Of a stretch of 13,816 nt of DNA, positions 6,730 through 13,270 are shown in pieces. How positions within the stretch are numbered: position 1 is the stretch's first letter; each line of letters starts with the position of its first letter. Source of the DNA: Alphaproteobacteria bacterium (GTDB taxonomy: Bacteria; Pseudomonadota; Alphaproteobacteria; RF32; CAG-239); assembly GCA_017964705.1 (NCBI GenBank), contig JAGCRL010000051.1, forward strand, positions 1 to 13,816, read 5' to 3'. The position numbers and the translations under genes were made by a program. Under the pieces are notes generated by a model. The model was not told the DNA's origin, did no database searches, and saw nothing but the letters and a program-made list of their open reading frames with translations.

Positions 6730-7491
6730 TTATTGTTTACTTGCAGCCGCAATGGCCATAAAATCAGCTGCTTTTAAGCTGGCACCGCCGATTAAGCCAC
6801 CATCAACATCTGGCAATGCCAGTAATTCTTTTGCATTACTTGGTTTCATACTGCCACCGTAAAGCAAGCGCATTTTATTGGCATTTGCTTTTCCTAATTT
6901 TTGAGCAATAACTTTGCGAATAGCAGCGTGTACTTCCTCAACTTCTGCAGTTGTCGGGGTTCTGCCAGTGCCAATTGCCCAAACAGGCTCATAGGCAATT
7001 ACTGTATTTGCACCGGTGGAAACAGATGGTACAGAGCCTTTAATTTGTGCTGTGCAAACGGATATCGTTTTACCAGCATCACGTTCTTTTTCTGTTTCAC
7101 CAATACAGATAATTACTTTTAACCCTGCTTTAATTGCTGCTTCTGCTTTTTGTGCTATCAGTTCATTTGTTTCTTTATGATTTGTACGACGTTCAGAATG
7201 CCCTACAATAACATATTGACAGCCTAGGTCTTTTAACATAACAGGACTAATATCTCCTGTATGAGCACCCTTTTCTGCATAATGACAATCTTGTGCGCCC
7301 AACATAACCTTTGAGCCCCTAATTGCTTTTTTGCATAAAGCTACCAATGTAAATGGAGGACAAATCAAAAACTCACAATCTTTACGTGCTGCTTTTTTAA
7401 CTTCTTGAGCAATCGTTTTTGCTAAAGCAACACCTTCGGCTGACAATTCATTCATTTTCCAGTTGCCGGCAAATAAAGTTTATCTTATCAT
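6730..7491 (-). CDS. tpiA: Triosephosphate isomerase with an in-frame TAA at codon 4
   Basis: It interconverts dihydroxyacetone phosphate and glyceraldehyde 3-phosphate in glycolysis and gluconeogenesis. The barrel is complete: GNWKMN near the start, catalytic His in VGHSERR (about residue 98) and Glu in YEPVWAIGTG (about 168, with flexible loop 6), then LLYGGSMKPSN and GGLIGGASL. The natural start is the ATG at 7489-7491, 9 bases after AAGGA (7501-7505 on the opposite strand). Read from there the protein is M-I-R-stop-T-L-F-A-G-N-W-K-M-N, with TAA at 7480-7482 where the family often has Lys (AAA). No ATG, GTG or TTG lies between this stop and the catalytic Asn and Lys. The next start, ATG 7453-7455, gives 241 residues but begins just after the catalytic Lys. 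Everything downstream is intact, so this is a sequence error, a recent nonsense mutation or readthrough. It heads the tpiA-secG string. Confidence 0.93.
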
Positions 7492-7528
7492 CTTAATCTT
7501 TCCTTAAAATTATAACAATTATCTTTTT

Positions 7529-7556
7529 ATCATAAGCATTTTTATTGTCCAGCCAA
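7529..7556 (-). promoter_or_regulatory. Promoter for the tpiA-secG operon
   Basis: On the - strand TTGGCT (7556-7551) and TATGAT (7534-7529) are 16 bases apart. Transcription from about 7522 would leave a leader of some 30 bases before the tpiA RBS and ATG at 7491. A TATAAT closer to the gene (7513-7508) would start transcription at the RBS itself and is less likely. Confidence 0.5.
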
Positions 7557-7614
7557 AAATGAAGTTGTTTACAGAAAAAATGATAAAAAAATGTTGAACA
7601 TGTTTATATATAGA

Positions 7615-7642
7615 TTGCATAAATTTTTTTGGTATCTATAAT
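7615..7642 (+). promoter_or_regulatory. Promoter for ppiD-fmt
   Basis: TTGCAT (7615-7620) and a perfect TATAAT (7637-7642) are separated by 16 bases. It lies in the divergent intergenic region, about 30 bases before the ppiD start. Confidence 0.75.
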
Positions 7643-7678
7643 AGTGAACAATCTGATTATTTTTTAGGGATGAAAAAC

Positions 7679-9562
7679 ATGATAACTAAATTAGCTAAAG
7701 CAAAAGACAATTGGTTTTTTAAAATTATTTCCGCTGCGGTTGCCGTCAGCTTTATCTCGTTATTCGGGGTTACTGGATATATCAGTAGTGCAAGTCAGAA
7801 CCAAACCGTTGTTAAAGTCGGTAAAAAAAGCATTTCTCAAAGTGAATACAATTATCGTTTGCAAAAAGAGCTTAATGCCGTTAAAAATCTTGCCGCTGAA
7901 GATTTTGAAATTTCTGATGAAATGAAAACAGCTATTACGGAAAATGTTTTAAAACAACTGGTTAATGATAGCGTGCTAGATCAGGCTATGATTAAGTATG
8001 GTGTTTATTTTCCTAAAGCTTTTATTACTCAAGTTATCACTAACCAACCTGAATTTAAGAATCCTGCAAACGGACAATTTCATCCCGAATTGTTTAAACG
8101 TTATCTTTCATCTGCAGGTTTAAGTGAACAAGAGTATGTTGCTAATATTGAAAGAGCCATGGCTCGGAAAATGATGGTGATGGATTTGGTGCAGCCATTT
8201 GCTATTCCAAATGTTTTAAGCCAAGCTGTGCATAAGATGGATAACTTACGTAAATCCTTCAAATATACTGTTGTATCTCCTAAAGATATTAAAATTGAGA
8301 GACAAATCACTGATGATGAAATTAAACAATATTTTGAGGATTTTAGCGAAACATTCATGCTGCCTGAATTACGAGAAGCAAAAGTTGTATTTATCCCAAA
8401 TGATGTTATTATTCGTAAATATGCAGCAAATGATGAATTAGCTGAAGATTATTTTAAGCAAAATAAGGCTGAACTGGATCAACCGGAAAAAAGAGAAATT
8501 GATCAACTGGTATTTATGGATAAAGAAAATGCCGAAAAAGCTTTGGAAGCCGTGAAAAACGGTCAGAGTTTTGCTGATATTGCTTCAGACTTAAAAGCCG
8601 AGAATGCATCTAATCCTTCTTTAGGGATTGTAGCTCAAGATGAACTTGCCGAAGATTTGGCTGAGCCGGTATTTGATATGCAGTCAGGCGAAATTAAACT
8701 TTTACCTGTTGCTGATACATACCAAGTTGTAAGGGTAAAAAACATTATTCCTGCTAAAGAAGCTGTGTTTGATGAAGTAAAGGCTCAAATTATGGAAAGA
8801 CTGGCTAATGAAAATATGTATGATGCTTTACGAGAAGCCAGAGCGACAATTGATGATACAGTTAATGGTGGTAAAGGTTTAGACGAAGTGGCGAATTTGT
8901 TTGGAGTTGAACCTTTTGTAGTATCTGATATTGCAGAAGAAACTTTAATTTCTCAGGTTCCTGACTTTGCAAAGGATTTATCTGCTTCGTTAGAATTTAA
9001 TGATTTGATTTACTCTTATGGACTTGATGAAACAACATCTGCTGAAGAATTTGATAACGGTATTATGGTTGCTCAAATTACCAAAATTACTGATGCTCAT
9101 ATGCCAGAAATAGAACAAGTTCGTGATCAAATTATCGCGTTGTGGACCGTACAAGAAAAGAATGCTCTTGCAAAAGAGATTGCCGATAATATTGTTACCG
9201 ATGTGGAAGATGGAAGCGAACTTGCAGATGCCGCAAAGGCTCGTGATTTAGAAGCTTTTCGTTCGGCACCAATTAATCGTAATGAAACATTTGCTAACCT
9301 TAGCCATATGGAGATTAATGAACTGTTTTTAGCGGAACAAGATACCGTTAAACTATTTGAACATCCTGATAACAGCTATATTATAGCTAGACCTTTTGAA
9401 ACTATTAATTTTGAGGATGAATTAACAGAAGATAGTTTGAAAGAAGTTCAAACCAGAGCACAAACTTATTGGTTCTCTGATATGGTTCAGGCGGCACTGG
9501 ATAGTTACGCTAATGACTTCAAAATTAAAATTGACTATAAAAAAGCTGGATTTGAAGAATAA
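7679..9562 (+). CDS. ppiD: Membrane-anchored peptidyl-prolyl isomerase of the PpiD/SurA type
   Basis: This is a periplasmic folding factor anchored in the inner membrane, which in studied bacteria sits at the exit of the SecYEG channel. A single helix lies near residues 14-34 after a basic N-terminus. A SurA-N-like chaperone region (about 42-195) opens with VVKVGKKSISQSEYNYRLQ. A parvulin-like domain (about 270-360) has REIDQLVF, FADIASDL, LGIVAQDEL, PVFDMQSGEI and YQVVRVKNI. A C-terminal SurA-like helical part follows. The usual catalytic parvulin signature is weak, as in many PpiD proteins. There are two in-frame ATGs: AGGG touches the first (7670), while the second (7679) is 8 bases past AGGGA and is preferred. 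At about 627 residues the length is normal. It is divergent from tpiA-secG, a typical alphaproteobacterial neighbourhood, and its stop overlaps the fmt start by one base (TAATG). Confidence 0.93.
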   Translation: MITKLAKAKDNWFFKIISAAVAVSFISLFGVTGYISSASQNQTVVKVGKKSISQSEYNYRLQKELNAVKNLAAEDFEISDEMKTAITENVLKQLVNDSVLDQAMIKYGVYFPKAFITQVITNQPEFKNPANGQFHPELFKRYLSSAGLSEQEYVANIERAMARKMMVMDLVQPFAIPNVLSQAVHKMDNLRKSFKYTVVSPKDIKIERQITDDEIKQYFEDFSETFMLPELREAKVVFIPNDVIIRKYAANDELAEDYFKQNKAELDQPEKREIDQLVFMDKENAEKALEAVKNGQSFADIASDLKAENASNPSLGIVAQDELAEDLAEPVFDMQSGEIKLLPVADTYQVVRVKNIIPAKEAVFDEVKAQIMERLANENMYDALREARATIDDTVNGGKGLDEVANLFGVEPFVVSDIAEETLISQVPDFAKDLSASLEFNDLIYSYGLDETTSAEEFDNGIMVAQITKITDAHMPEIEQVRDQIIALWTVQEKNALAKEIADNIVTDVEDGSELADAAKARDLEAFRSAPINRNETFANLSHMEINELFLAEQDTVKLFEHPDNSYIIARPFETINFEDELTEDSLKEVQTRAQTYWFSDMVQAALDSYANDFKIKIDYKKAGFEE

Positions 9563-10470
9563 TGAAAATTGTTTTTATGGGAACGCCTGATTTCGCAGTT
9601 CCTATTTTGGATAAATTAGTTAAAGAGCATGTTATTTTAGCTGTTTATACTAGAGCTCCTAAAGTTAGTGGTCGTGGTAATCGCATTAATAAGACACCTG
9701 TACATTTGTGGGCTGAGGCACATCAGATTCCGGTACATACTCCCAAAAGCCTAAAAAGTGAGGAGGAGCAAGCAATTATGCGCTCCTATCAGGCAGATTT
9801 GGGCATTGTTGCCGCATATGGTTTATTGTTACCACAAGCGGTTTTGGATATGTATCCTAAAGGGTGTATTAATGTTCATGCTTCATTACTACCACGTTGG
9901 CGCGGGGCAGCCCCTATTCAACGTGCTATCGAAGCCGGAGATAAACAAAGCGGTATTTCTATTATGCAAATGGCTTTAGAATTAGATGCTGGAGATGTAT
10001 TGGCCCAAGAGGCAACACCGATTAATAAAAACACAACCGGCGGTGATTTGCATGATACTTTAGCTGATATCGGGGCAAATTTGCTATGTCATACTTTAGC
10101 CAATTTAGATACTATTACCCCTATCAAACAAGATGAAAGCTTGGTTACATATGCTGAAAAGCTTGATAAAACCGAATGTCTGATTGATTTTAAGATGGCA
10201 GCTGAAAAACTTGTGGCAAAAATTCGCGCATTCAATCCCTACCCAGCAATGTATTTTATGTATAAAGGCGAACGATTTAAGGTTTATGAAGCAGAGGTTT
10301 GTGATATGTCCGACACGCCAGGAAAAATTATTGACGGGAAAAAACGATTAGTTATAACCACAGGAGATAATGCTATTAATATTACCAAAATTCAGCGTGA
10401 GGGGAAGCAACCTATGTTAATTAATGATTTGCTTCGTGGTTTTCAATTTGATAATGGAACCCTTATATAG
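9562..10470 (+). CDS. fmt: Methionyl-tRNA formyltransferase
   Basis: It transfers a formyl group from 10-formyl-THF to Met-tRNA(fMet) to make the bacterial initiator tRNA. The N-terminal formyltransferase fold starts MKIVFMGTPDFAVPIL and carries the catalytic set Asn104 and His106 in NVHASLLPRWRGAAPIQ and Asp142 in ELDAGDV. The SGRGNR...TPV loop near 36-46 is the usual tRNA-contacting segment. The smaller C-terminal OB-like domain begins near 205, with AFNPYPAMYF as its landmark. At 302 residues it is slightly short but complete. The start overlaps the ppiD stop by one base with no real SD, so translation is probably coupled to ppiD. The usual partner def (peptide deformylase) is not adjacent. 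Confidence 0.97.
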   Translation: MKIVFMGTPDFAVPILDKLVKEHVILAVYTRAPKVSGRGNRINKTPVHLWAEAHQIPVHTPKSLKSEEEQAIMRSYQADLGIVAAYGLLLPQAVLDMYPKGCINVHASLLPRWRGAAPIQRAIEAGDKQSGISIMQMALELDAGDVLAQEATPINKNTTGGDLHDTLADIGANLLCHTLANLDTITPIKQDESLVTYAEKLDKTECLIDFKMAAEKLVAKIRAFNPYPAMYFMYKGERFKVYEAEVCDMSDTPGKIIDGKKRLVITTGDNAINITKIQREGKQPMLINDLLRGFQFDNGTLI

Positions 10471-10490
10471 AAGAGTTTGAGGCTCTTTTT
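10471..10490 (+). terminator. Weak terminator after fmt
   Basis: AAGAG (10471-10475) pairs with CTCTT (10483-10487) around a 7-base loop, running into T 10486-10490. The stem is only 5 bp, so termination may be partial. The following 10491-10574 is AT-rich with no feature I can support. Confidence 0.45.
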
Positions 10491-10574
10491 AATATATTAA
10501 TTATGCTATTTATAGACTTTATACCAATTTGAATGCTAATTTATGGTAAAGCTCAACTCTTACCTATTTTTTAC

Positions 10575-10602
10575 TTGATTATATAAAAATCTCGGTTATA
10601 CT
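10575..10602 (+). promoter_or_regulatory. Promoter for tRNA-Leu (and probably tig)
   Basis: TTGATT (10575-10580) and TATACT (10597-10602) are spaced by 16 bases and lie about 25 bases before the tRNA 5' end. No other promoter fits between the tRNA and tig. Confidence 0.6.
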
Positions 10603-10626
10603 TCTGCCAAATTTATTGTGCAATCC

Positions 10627-10711
10627 GCGGATATGGTGGAATTGGTAGACACGCTGGATTTAGGTTCCAGTGGCGAAAGCTGTAAGAGTTCGAGTCTCTT
10701 TATCCGCACCA
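10627..10711 (+). tRNA. tRNA-Leu, anticodon UAG
   Basis: The acceptor arms GCGGATA (10627-10633) and TATCCGC (10701-10707) pair perfectly, followed by ACCA (10708-10711), so the CCA end is encoded. The anticodon stem CTGGA/TCCAG (10654-10658, 10666-10670) encloses TTTAGGT with TAG at 10661-10663, reading CUN leucine codons. A long variable arm (TGGCGAAAGCTGT) marks a class II tRNA, and the T arm is AAGAG-TTCGAGT-CTCTT. tRNA-Leu immediately upstream of tig is a known alphaproteobacterial arrangement. Confidence 0.98.
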
Positions 10712-10735
10712 TCTTTAACCAGATGGATTTTTTTT
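10709..10735 (+). terminator. Terminator or attenuator that uses the tRNA CCA end
   Basis: CCATCT (10709-10714) pairs with AGATGG (10721-10726) around TTAACC, followed by A and eight T (10728-10735). The 5' arm begins with the CCA of tRNA-Leu. The tig SD (AAGAG, 10736-10740) starts directly after the T-run. Confidence 0.75.
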
Positions 10736-10747
10736 AAGAGATGACAA

Positions 10748-12076
10748 ATGAAAATTAAGGAATTAAAATCTGAAGGCTTAAGCCGTGAATATAACGTAAC
10801 TATCAGCGCTAAAGATTTTGCTGCTGAAGTTGAGAAGAAGTTAAACCATATTGCTAAGACGGTCAGCATGGCCGGATTCAGAGCCGGTAAAGTGCCTTTT
10901 GCGATGGTTAAAACAAAATATCAAGCAAATGCAATGAGTGAAGCTCTTGATGATCTTTTGCGTGACGGGGTTAACCATCTTTTAGAAGAAAAGAAATTGC
11001 GTCCGGTATTTACACCAGATGTTGATCTTAAAAAATTTGAAGAAGGAAAAGATGTTGAATTTACTGTTTCAATGGAAGTTATGCCTGAAATTGAACTTAA
11101 AGACTTTTCTACGATCAAACTTGAAAAAGTTGTAGCTGATGTTCCGGATGAAGAAGTTGAAAAGGCTTTAAATTATATGGTTGAAAGCCGTCGCGACTCG
11201 GTTAAAGTAGAAAAAAATCGTGCAACAAAAAAAGGTGATATTGCCGTTATTGATTTTGTGGGCTCTATTAACGGAGTTGAATTTCCCGGCGGAAAAGGCG
11301 AAGCTTATCCTTTAGAAATTGGTTCAAATTCATTTATTCCCGGTTATGAAGATCAGCTTATCGGTAAGAAAGTTGGTGATGTGGTTGATGTTAAAGCAAC
11401 TTTCCCTGAAAATTATCATGCTAAAGATTTGGCCGGCAAAGAAGCTTTGTTTGTTACAACCATTAAAGAAATTCGTGAAATTAAAAAATCCGAAATTAAT
11501 GATGAGTTTGCCAAATCTATGGGAAAAGATAACTTAGAAGATCTTAAAAAAGACGTAAAAGAGAGAATTGCTCAAGATTATGTTAATGCTTCTAAGATGA
11601 AGTTAAAACGTGCTCTTTTAGATGTTTTAGATAAAAACTATAACTTTGAAGTTCCAGCTAAATTAGTTGATATGGAATATGATTCTATTGTTAAACAATA
11701 TGAAGCTGCAAAAAAGAATAATCAACTTGATGAAGACGAGAAGAAAAAGAAAGAAAAAGATTTGCTTAAAGAATATAAGGAAATTGCTGTTCGTAGAGTT
11801 AAACTCGGTCTTCTTTTGGCTGAAGTAGGCAACCAGGCTAAGGTTGAGGTTAAACAAGAAGATATTAATAAAGCTATTATGAATGAAGCTCAACGTTACC
11901 CGATGCAAGCAAAGGCTATTTTTGATTTCTATTTGAAAAATAAAGAGGCTGTAGAACGTTTGCGTACTCAGGTTTATGAAGAAAAAGTTATCGATTACGT
12001 GCTTTCTAAGGTGCAGACCAAAGAAAAGAAAGTTACAGTGGAAGAGCTTTATAACTTTGATGAGAAAGCCGCTTAA
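10748..12076 (+). CDS. tig: Trigger factor, ribosome-bound chaperone and prolyl isomerase
   Basis: It binds at the ribosomal tunnel exit and shields nascent chains. The N-terminal ribosome-binding domain contains the docking signature GFRAGKVP at residues 43-50. The FKBP-type isomerase domain spans about 155-245 (KKGDIAVIDFVGSINGVEFPGGKGEAYPLEIG, FIPGYEDQLIGKKVGD). The helical, Lys/Glu-rich C-terminal arm domain runs from about 255 to 430. The 442-residue length is normal. The start follows AAGAG by 7 bases. A nearby ATG at 10741 is out of frame and stops after five codons. The gene lies 36 bases after the tRNA with no room for its own promoter, so it is probably read through from the tRNA promoter past the attenuator. 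The clpP-clpX genes that often follow tig in alphaproteobacteria are absent here. Confidence 0.97.
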   Translation: MKIKELKSEGLSREYNVTISAKDFAAEVEKKLNHIAKTVSMAGFRAGKVPFAMVKTKYQANAMSEALDDLLRDGVNHLLEEKKLRPVFTPDVDLKKFEEGKDVEFTVSMEVMPEIELKDFSTIKLEKVVADVPDEEVEKALNYMVESRRDSVKVEKNRATKKGDIAVIDFVGSINGVEFPGGKGEAYPLEIGSNSFIPGYEDQLIGKKVGDVVDVKATFPENYHAKDLAGKEALFVTTIKEIREIKKSEINDEFAKSMGKDNLEDLKKDVKERIAQDYVNASKMKLKRALLDVLDKNYNFEVPAKLVDMEYDSIVKQYEAAKKNNQLDEDEKKKKEKDLLKEYKEIAVRRVKLGLLLAEVGNQAKVEVKQEDINKAIMNEAQRYPMQAKAIFDFYLKNKEAVERLRTQVYEEKVIDYVLSKVQTKEKKVTVEELYNFDEKAA

Positions 12077-12096
12077 AAAACTTTTTTTAAGTCTTG

Positions 12097-12126
12097 AAAA
12101 GAGCTCTTTATTGAGCTCTTTTTTTT
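12097..12126 (+). terminator. Intrinsic terminator after tig
   Basis: AAAAGAGCTC (12097-12106) and GAGCTCTTTT (12113-12122) form a perfect 10-bp stem with a 6-base loop, running into eight T (12119-12126). Confidence 0.92.
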
Positions 12127-12222
12127 ATAGTATAAAGTCTAGGTTTAAATTTCTTTATTTGTGTTTATTTTATTAGGCGATTGCTTTTATTGTTATACAG
12201 TAGTTTAGGCTGTTGTATATGT

Positions 12223-12343
12223 TGTTATGGGAGGGTTTGGGGGCAATCACCCTGAGATCATAACATCTTGTCAGGTGGAAGGTTTAACTTTGAGATACTT
12301 TGTTGTATTCTCTTGGTCTTGAGCCTTCCACTTTTATTTTTTT
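12223..12343 (+). ncRNA. Candidate structured RNA with two hairpins and a terminator-like 3' end
   Basis: This gene-free stretch shows two adjacent strong hairpins. The first has TGTTATG (12223-12229) pairing with CATAACA (12259-12265). Nested inside it, AGGGT (12232-12236) pairs with ACCCT (12249-12253), and TTG pairs with CAA around a GGGG loop. The second has a 13-bp arm GTGGAAGGTTTAA (12275-12287) pairing with TTGAGCCTTCCAC (12319-12331) with two G-U, and an inner stem GAGATAC / GTATTCTC (12292-12298, 12305-12312). A T-rich tract (12332-12343) follows, as in an intrinsic terminator. I compared it with SRP RNA, 6S RNA, TPP and yybP-ykoY motifs and none fits. It could be a free small RNA or an attenuating leader of the metal exporter downstream. 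I found no convincing promoter for it. Confidence 0.45.
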
Positions 12344-12354
12344 GTTGCAAAACA

Positions 12355-12360
12355 TATAAT
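12355..12360 (+). promoter_or_regulatory. Possible -10 box for the metal exporter gene
   Basis: A perfect TATAAT lies just after the T-rich end of the structured element. The sequence 16-17 bases upstream (TTTTAT/TTTATT) is a poor -35. An alternative is TTGCAA (12345-12350) with TACAAG (12368-12373) at 17 bases. Either would start a transcript without the upstream hairpins. Confidence 0.35.
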
Positions 12361-12406
12361 TATTTGCTACAAGTATCGCCAGTTCAATTTTGTTGAGGAT
12401 AAAAGC

Positions 12407-13270
12407 ATGTTGACTGCCGGAATGGATATTTTAGTTGATGCTCTCTATGAAACATTATCACTTATTCCTTATCTGTATTTGACTTATTTATTGCTCGAAT
12501 ATTTGGAGCATAGACTTAGTCGCAGGAGTATGATTTATATTCGGAAAGCTAAAAAATATGGTCCTATAGCCGGTGGATTTTTAGGTCTTATTCCTCAATG
12601 CGGTTTTTCTATTGCGGCGGCTAACCTTTATGCTACCGGGTTGATTACTCTGGGAGCACTTATGGCTGTTTTTCTTTCTACTTCTGATGAAATGGTTCCT
12701 CTATTAATTTCCGGAGGCATCGGTATTGGTTTAATTACACAAATTTTATTACTTAAGCTTTCTTTTGCCATTGTGAGCGGAATTTTGATAGATGCTTTTT
12801 TACCAGATAAATTTATTACTCGTAAAAATGATCCTAATATTGGGGCTTTTTGTCAGCGTGAAAAATGCAAATGCGGTGATAGAGAAAATATATGGAAATC
12901 TGCGTTAAAACATACCGAGCGGATTAGTTTGCTTATATTCTTCTTTTCTTTGGTTATTAATGTCGTATTTATGTTTGGTGGGCAAAATACTGTTAATACA
13001 GCGCTTACAAGTATGCCGATATTAAGCAAGTTTATTGCTGCTTTAGTGGGGCTTATTCCAAGTTGTTATCCATCTGTTTTATTAACACAGCTTTATTTGG
13101 AGCATACTATCTCGCTAGGAACAATGATGGCCGGAACTTTGAGCAATGCCGGTTTAGGTTTTTTGGTGCTTTATCGGGTTAATGCCAACACTAAAGAAAA
13201 TTTACGTATTTTGGGACTTCTTTATGTTCTTGGTGTTTTCTTTGGTATCGTTTCAGAAATTTTCTTTTAA
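12407..13270 (+). CDS. Putative heavy-metal (manganese-type) exporter of the ArsP_2/DUF2899 family
   Basis: This is a polytopic inner-membrane protein of 287 residues. It has two halves with related motifs, suggesting an internal duplication: GLIPQCGFS (60-68) followed by TLGALMAVFLSTSDE (81-95), and GLIPSCYPS (215-223) followed by SLGTMMAGTLSNAG (236-249). Helices are clear near 15-35, 76-92, 103-130, 172-192, 207-225 and 264-287. The central cytoplasmic or periplasmic loop holds Cys149, Cys154 and Cys156 (C-x4-C-x-C), a possible metal site where relatives often have His-rich segments. The family is described as putative manganese or heavy-metal exporters; the substrate here is unproven. The start follows GAGGA (12395-12399) by 7 bases. 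Its stop codon overlaps the stop of the convergent nfo gene. Confidence 0.82.
   Translation: MLTAGMDILVDALYETLSLIPYLYLTYLLLEYLEHRLSRRSMIYIRKAKKYGPIAGGFLGLIPQCGFSIAAANLYATGLITLGALMAVFLSTSDEMVPLLISGGIGIGLITQILLLKLSFAIVSGILIDAFLPDKFITRKNDPNIGAFCQREKCKCGDRENIWKSALKHTERISLLIFFFSLVINVVFMFGGQNTVNTALTSMPILSKFIAALVGLIPSCYPSVLLTQLYLEHTISLGTMMAGTLSNAGLGFLVLYRVNANTKENLRILGLLYVLGVFFGIVSEIFF

Noticed and set aside
11663-11908. - strand ORF inside tig with a Phe/Leu/Ile-rich translation
   Set aside because: It is antisense to the Lys/Glu-rich C-terminal domain of trigger factor, which forces a hydrophobic reverse translation.
12241-12290. CTGAGAT and GTCAGG...GGAAGG resembling TPP riboswitch and SRP RNA motifs
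   Set aside because: The TPP partner segments and the SRP AGCAGCC strand are missing, and the two hairpins are side by side instead of forming those folds.
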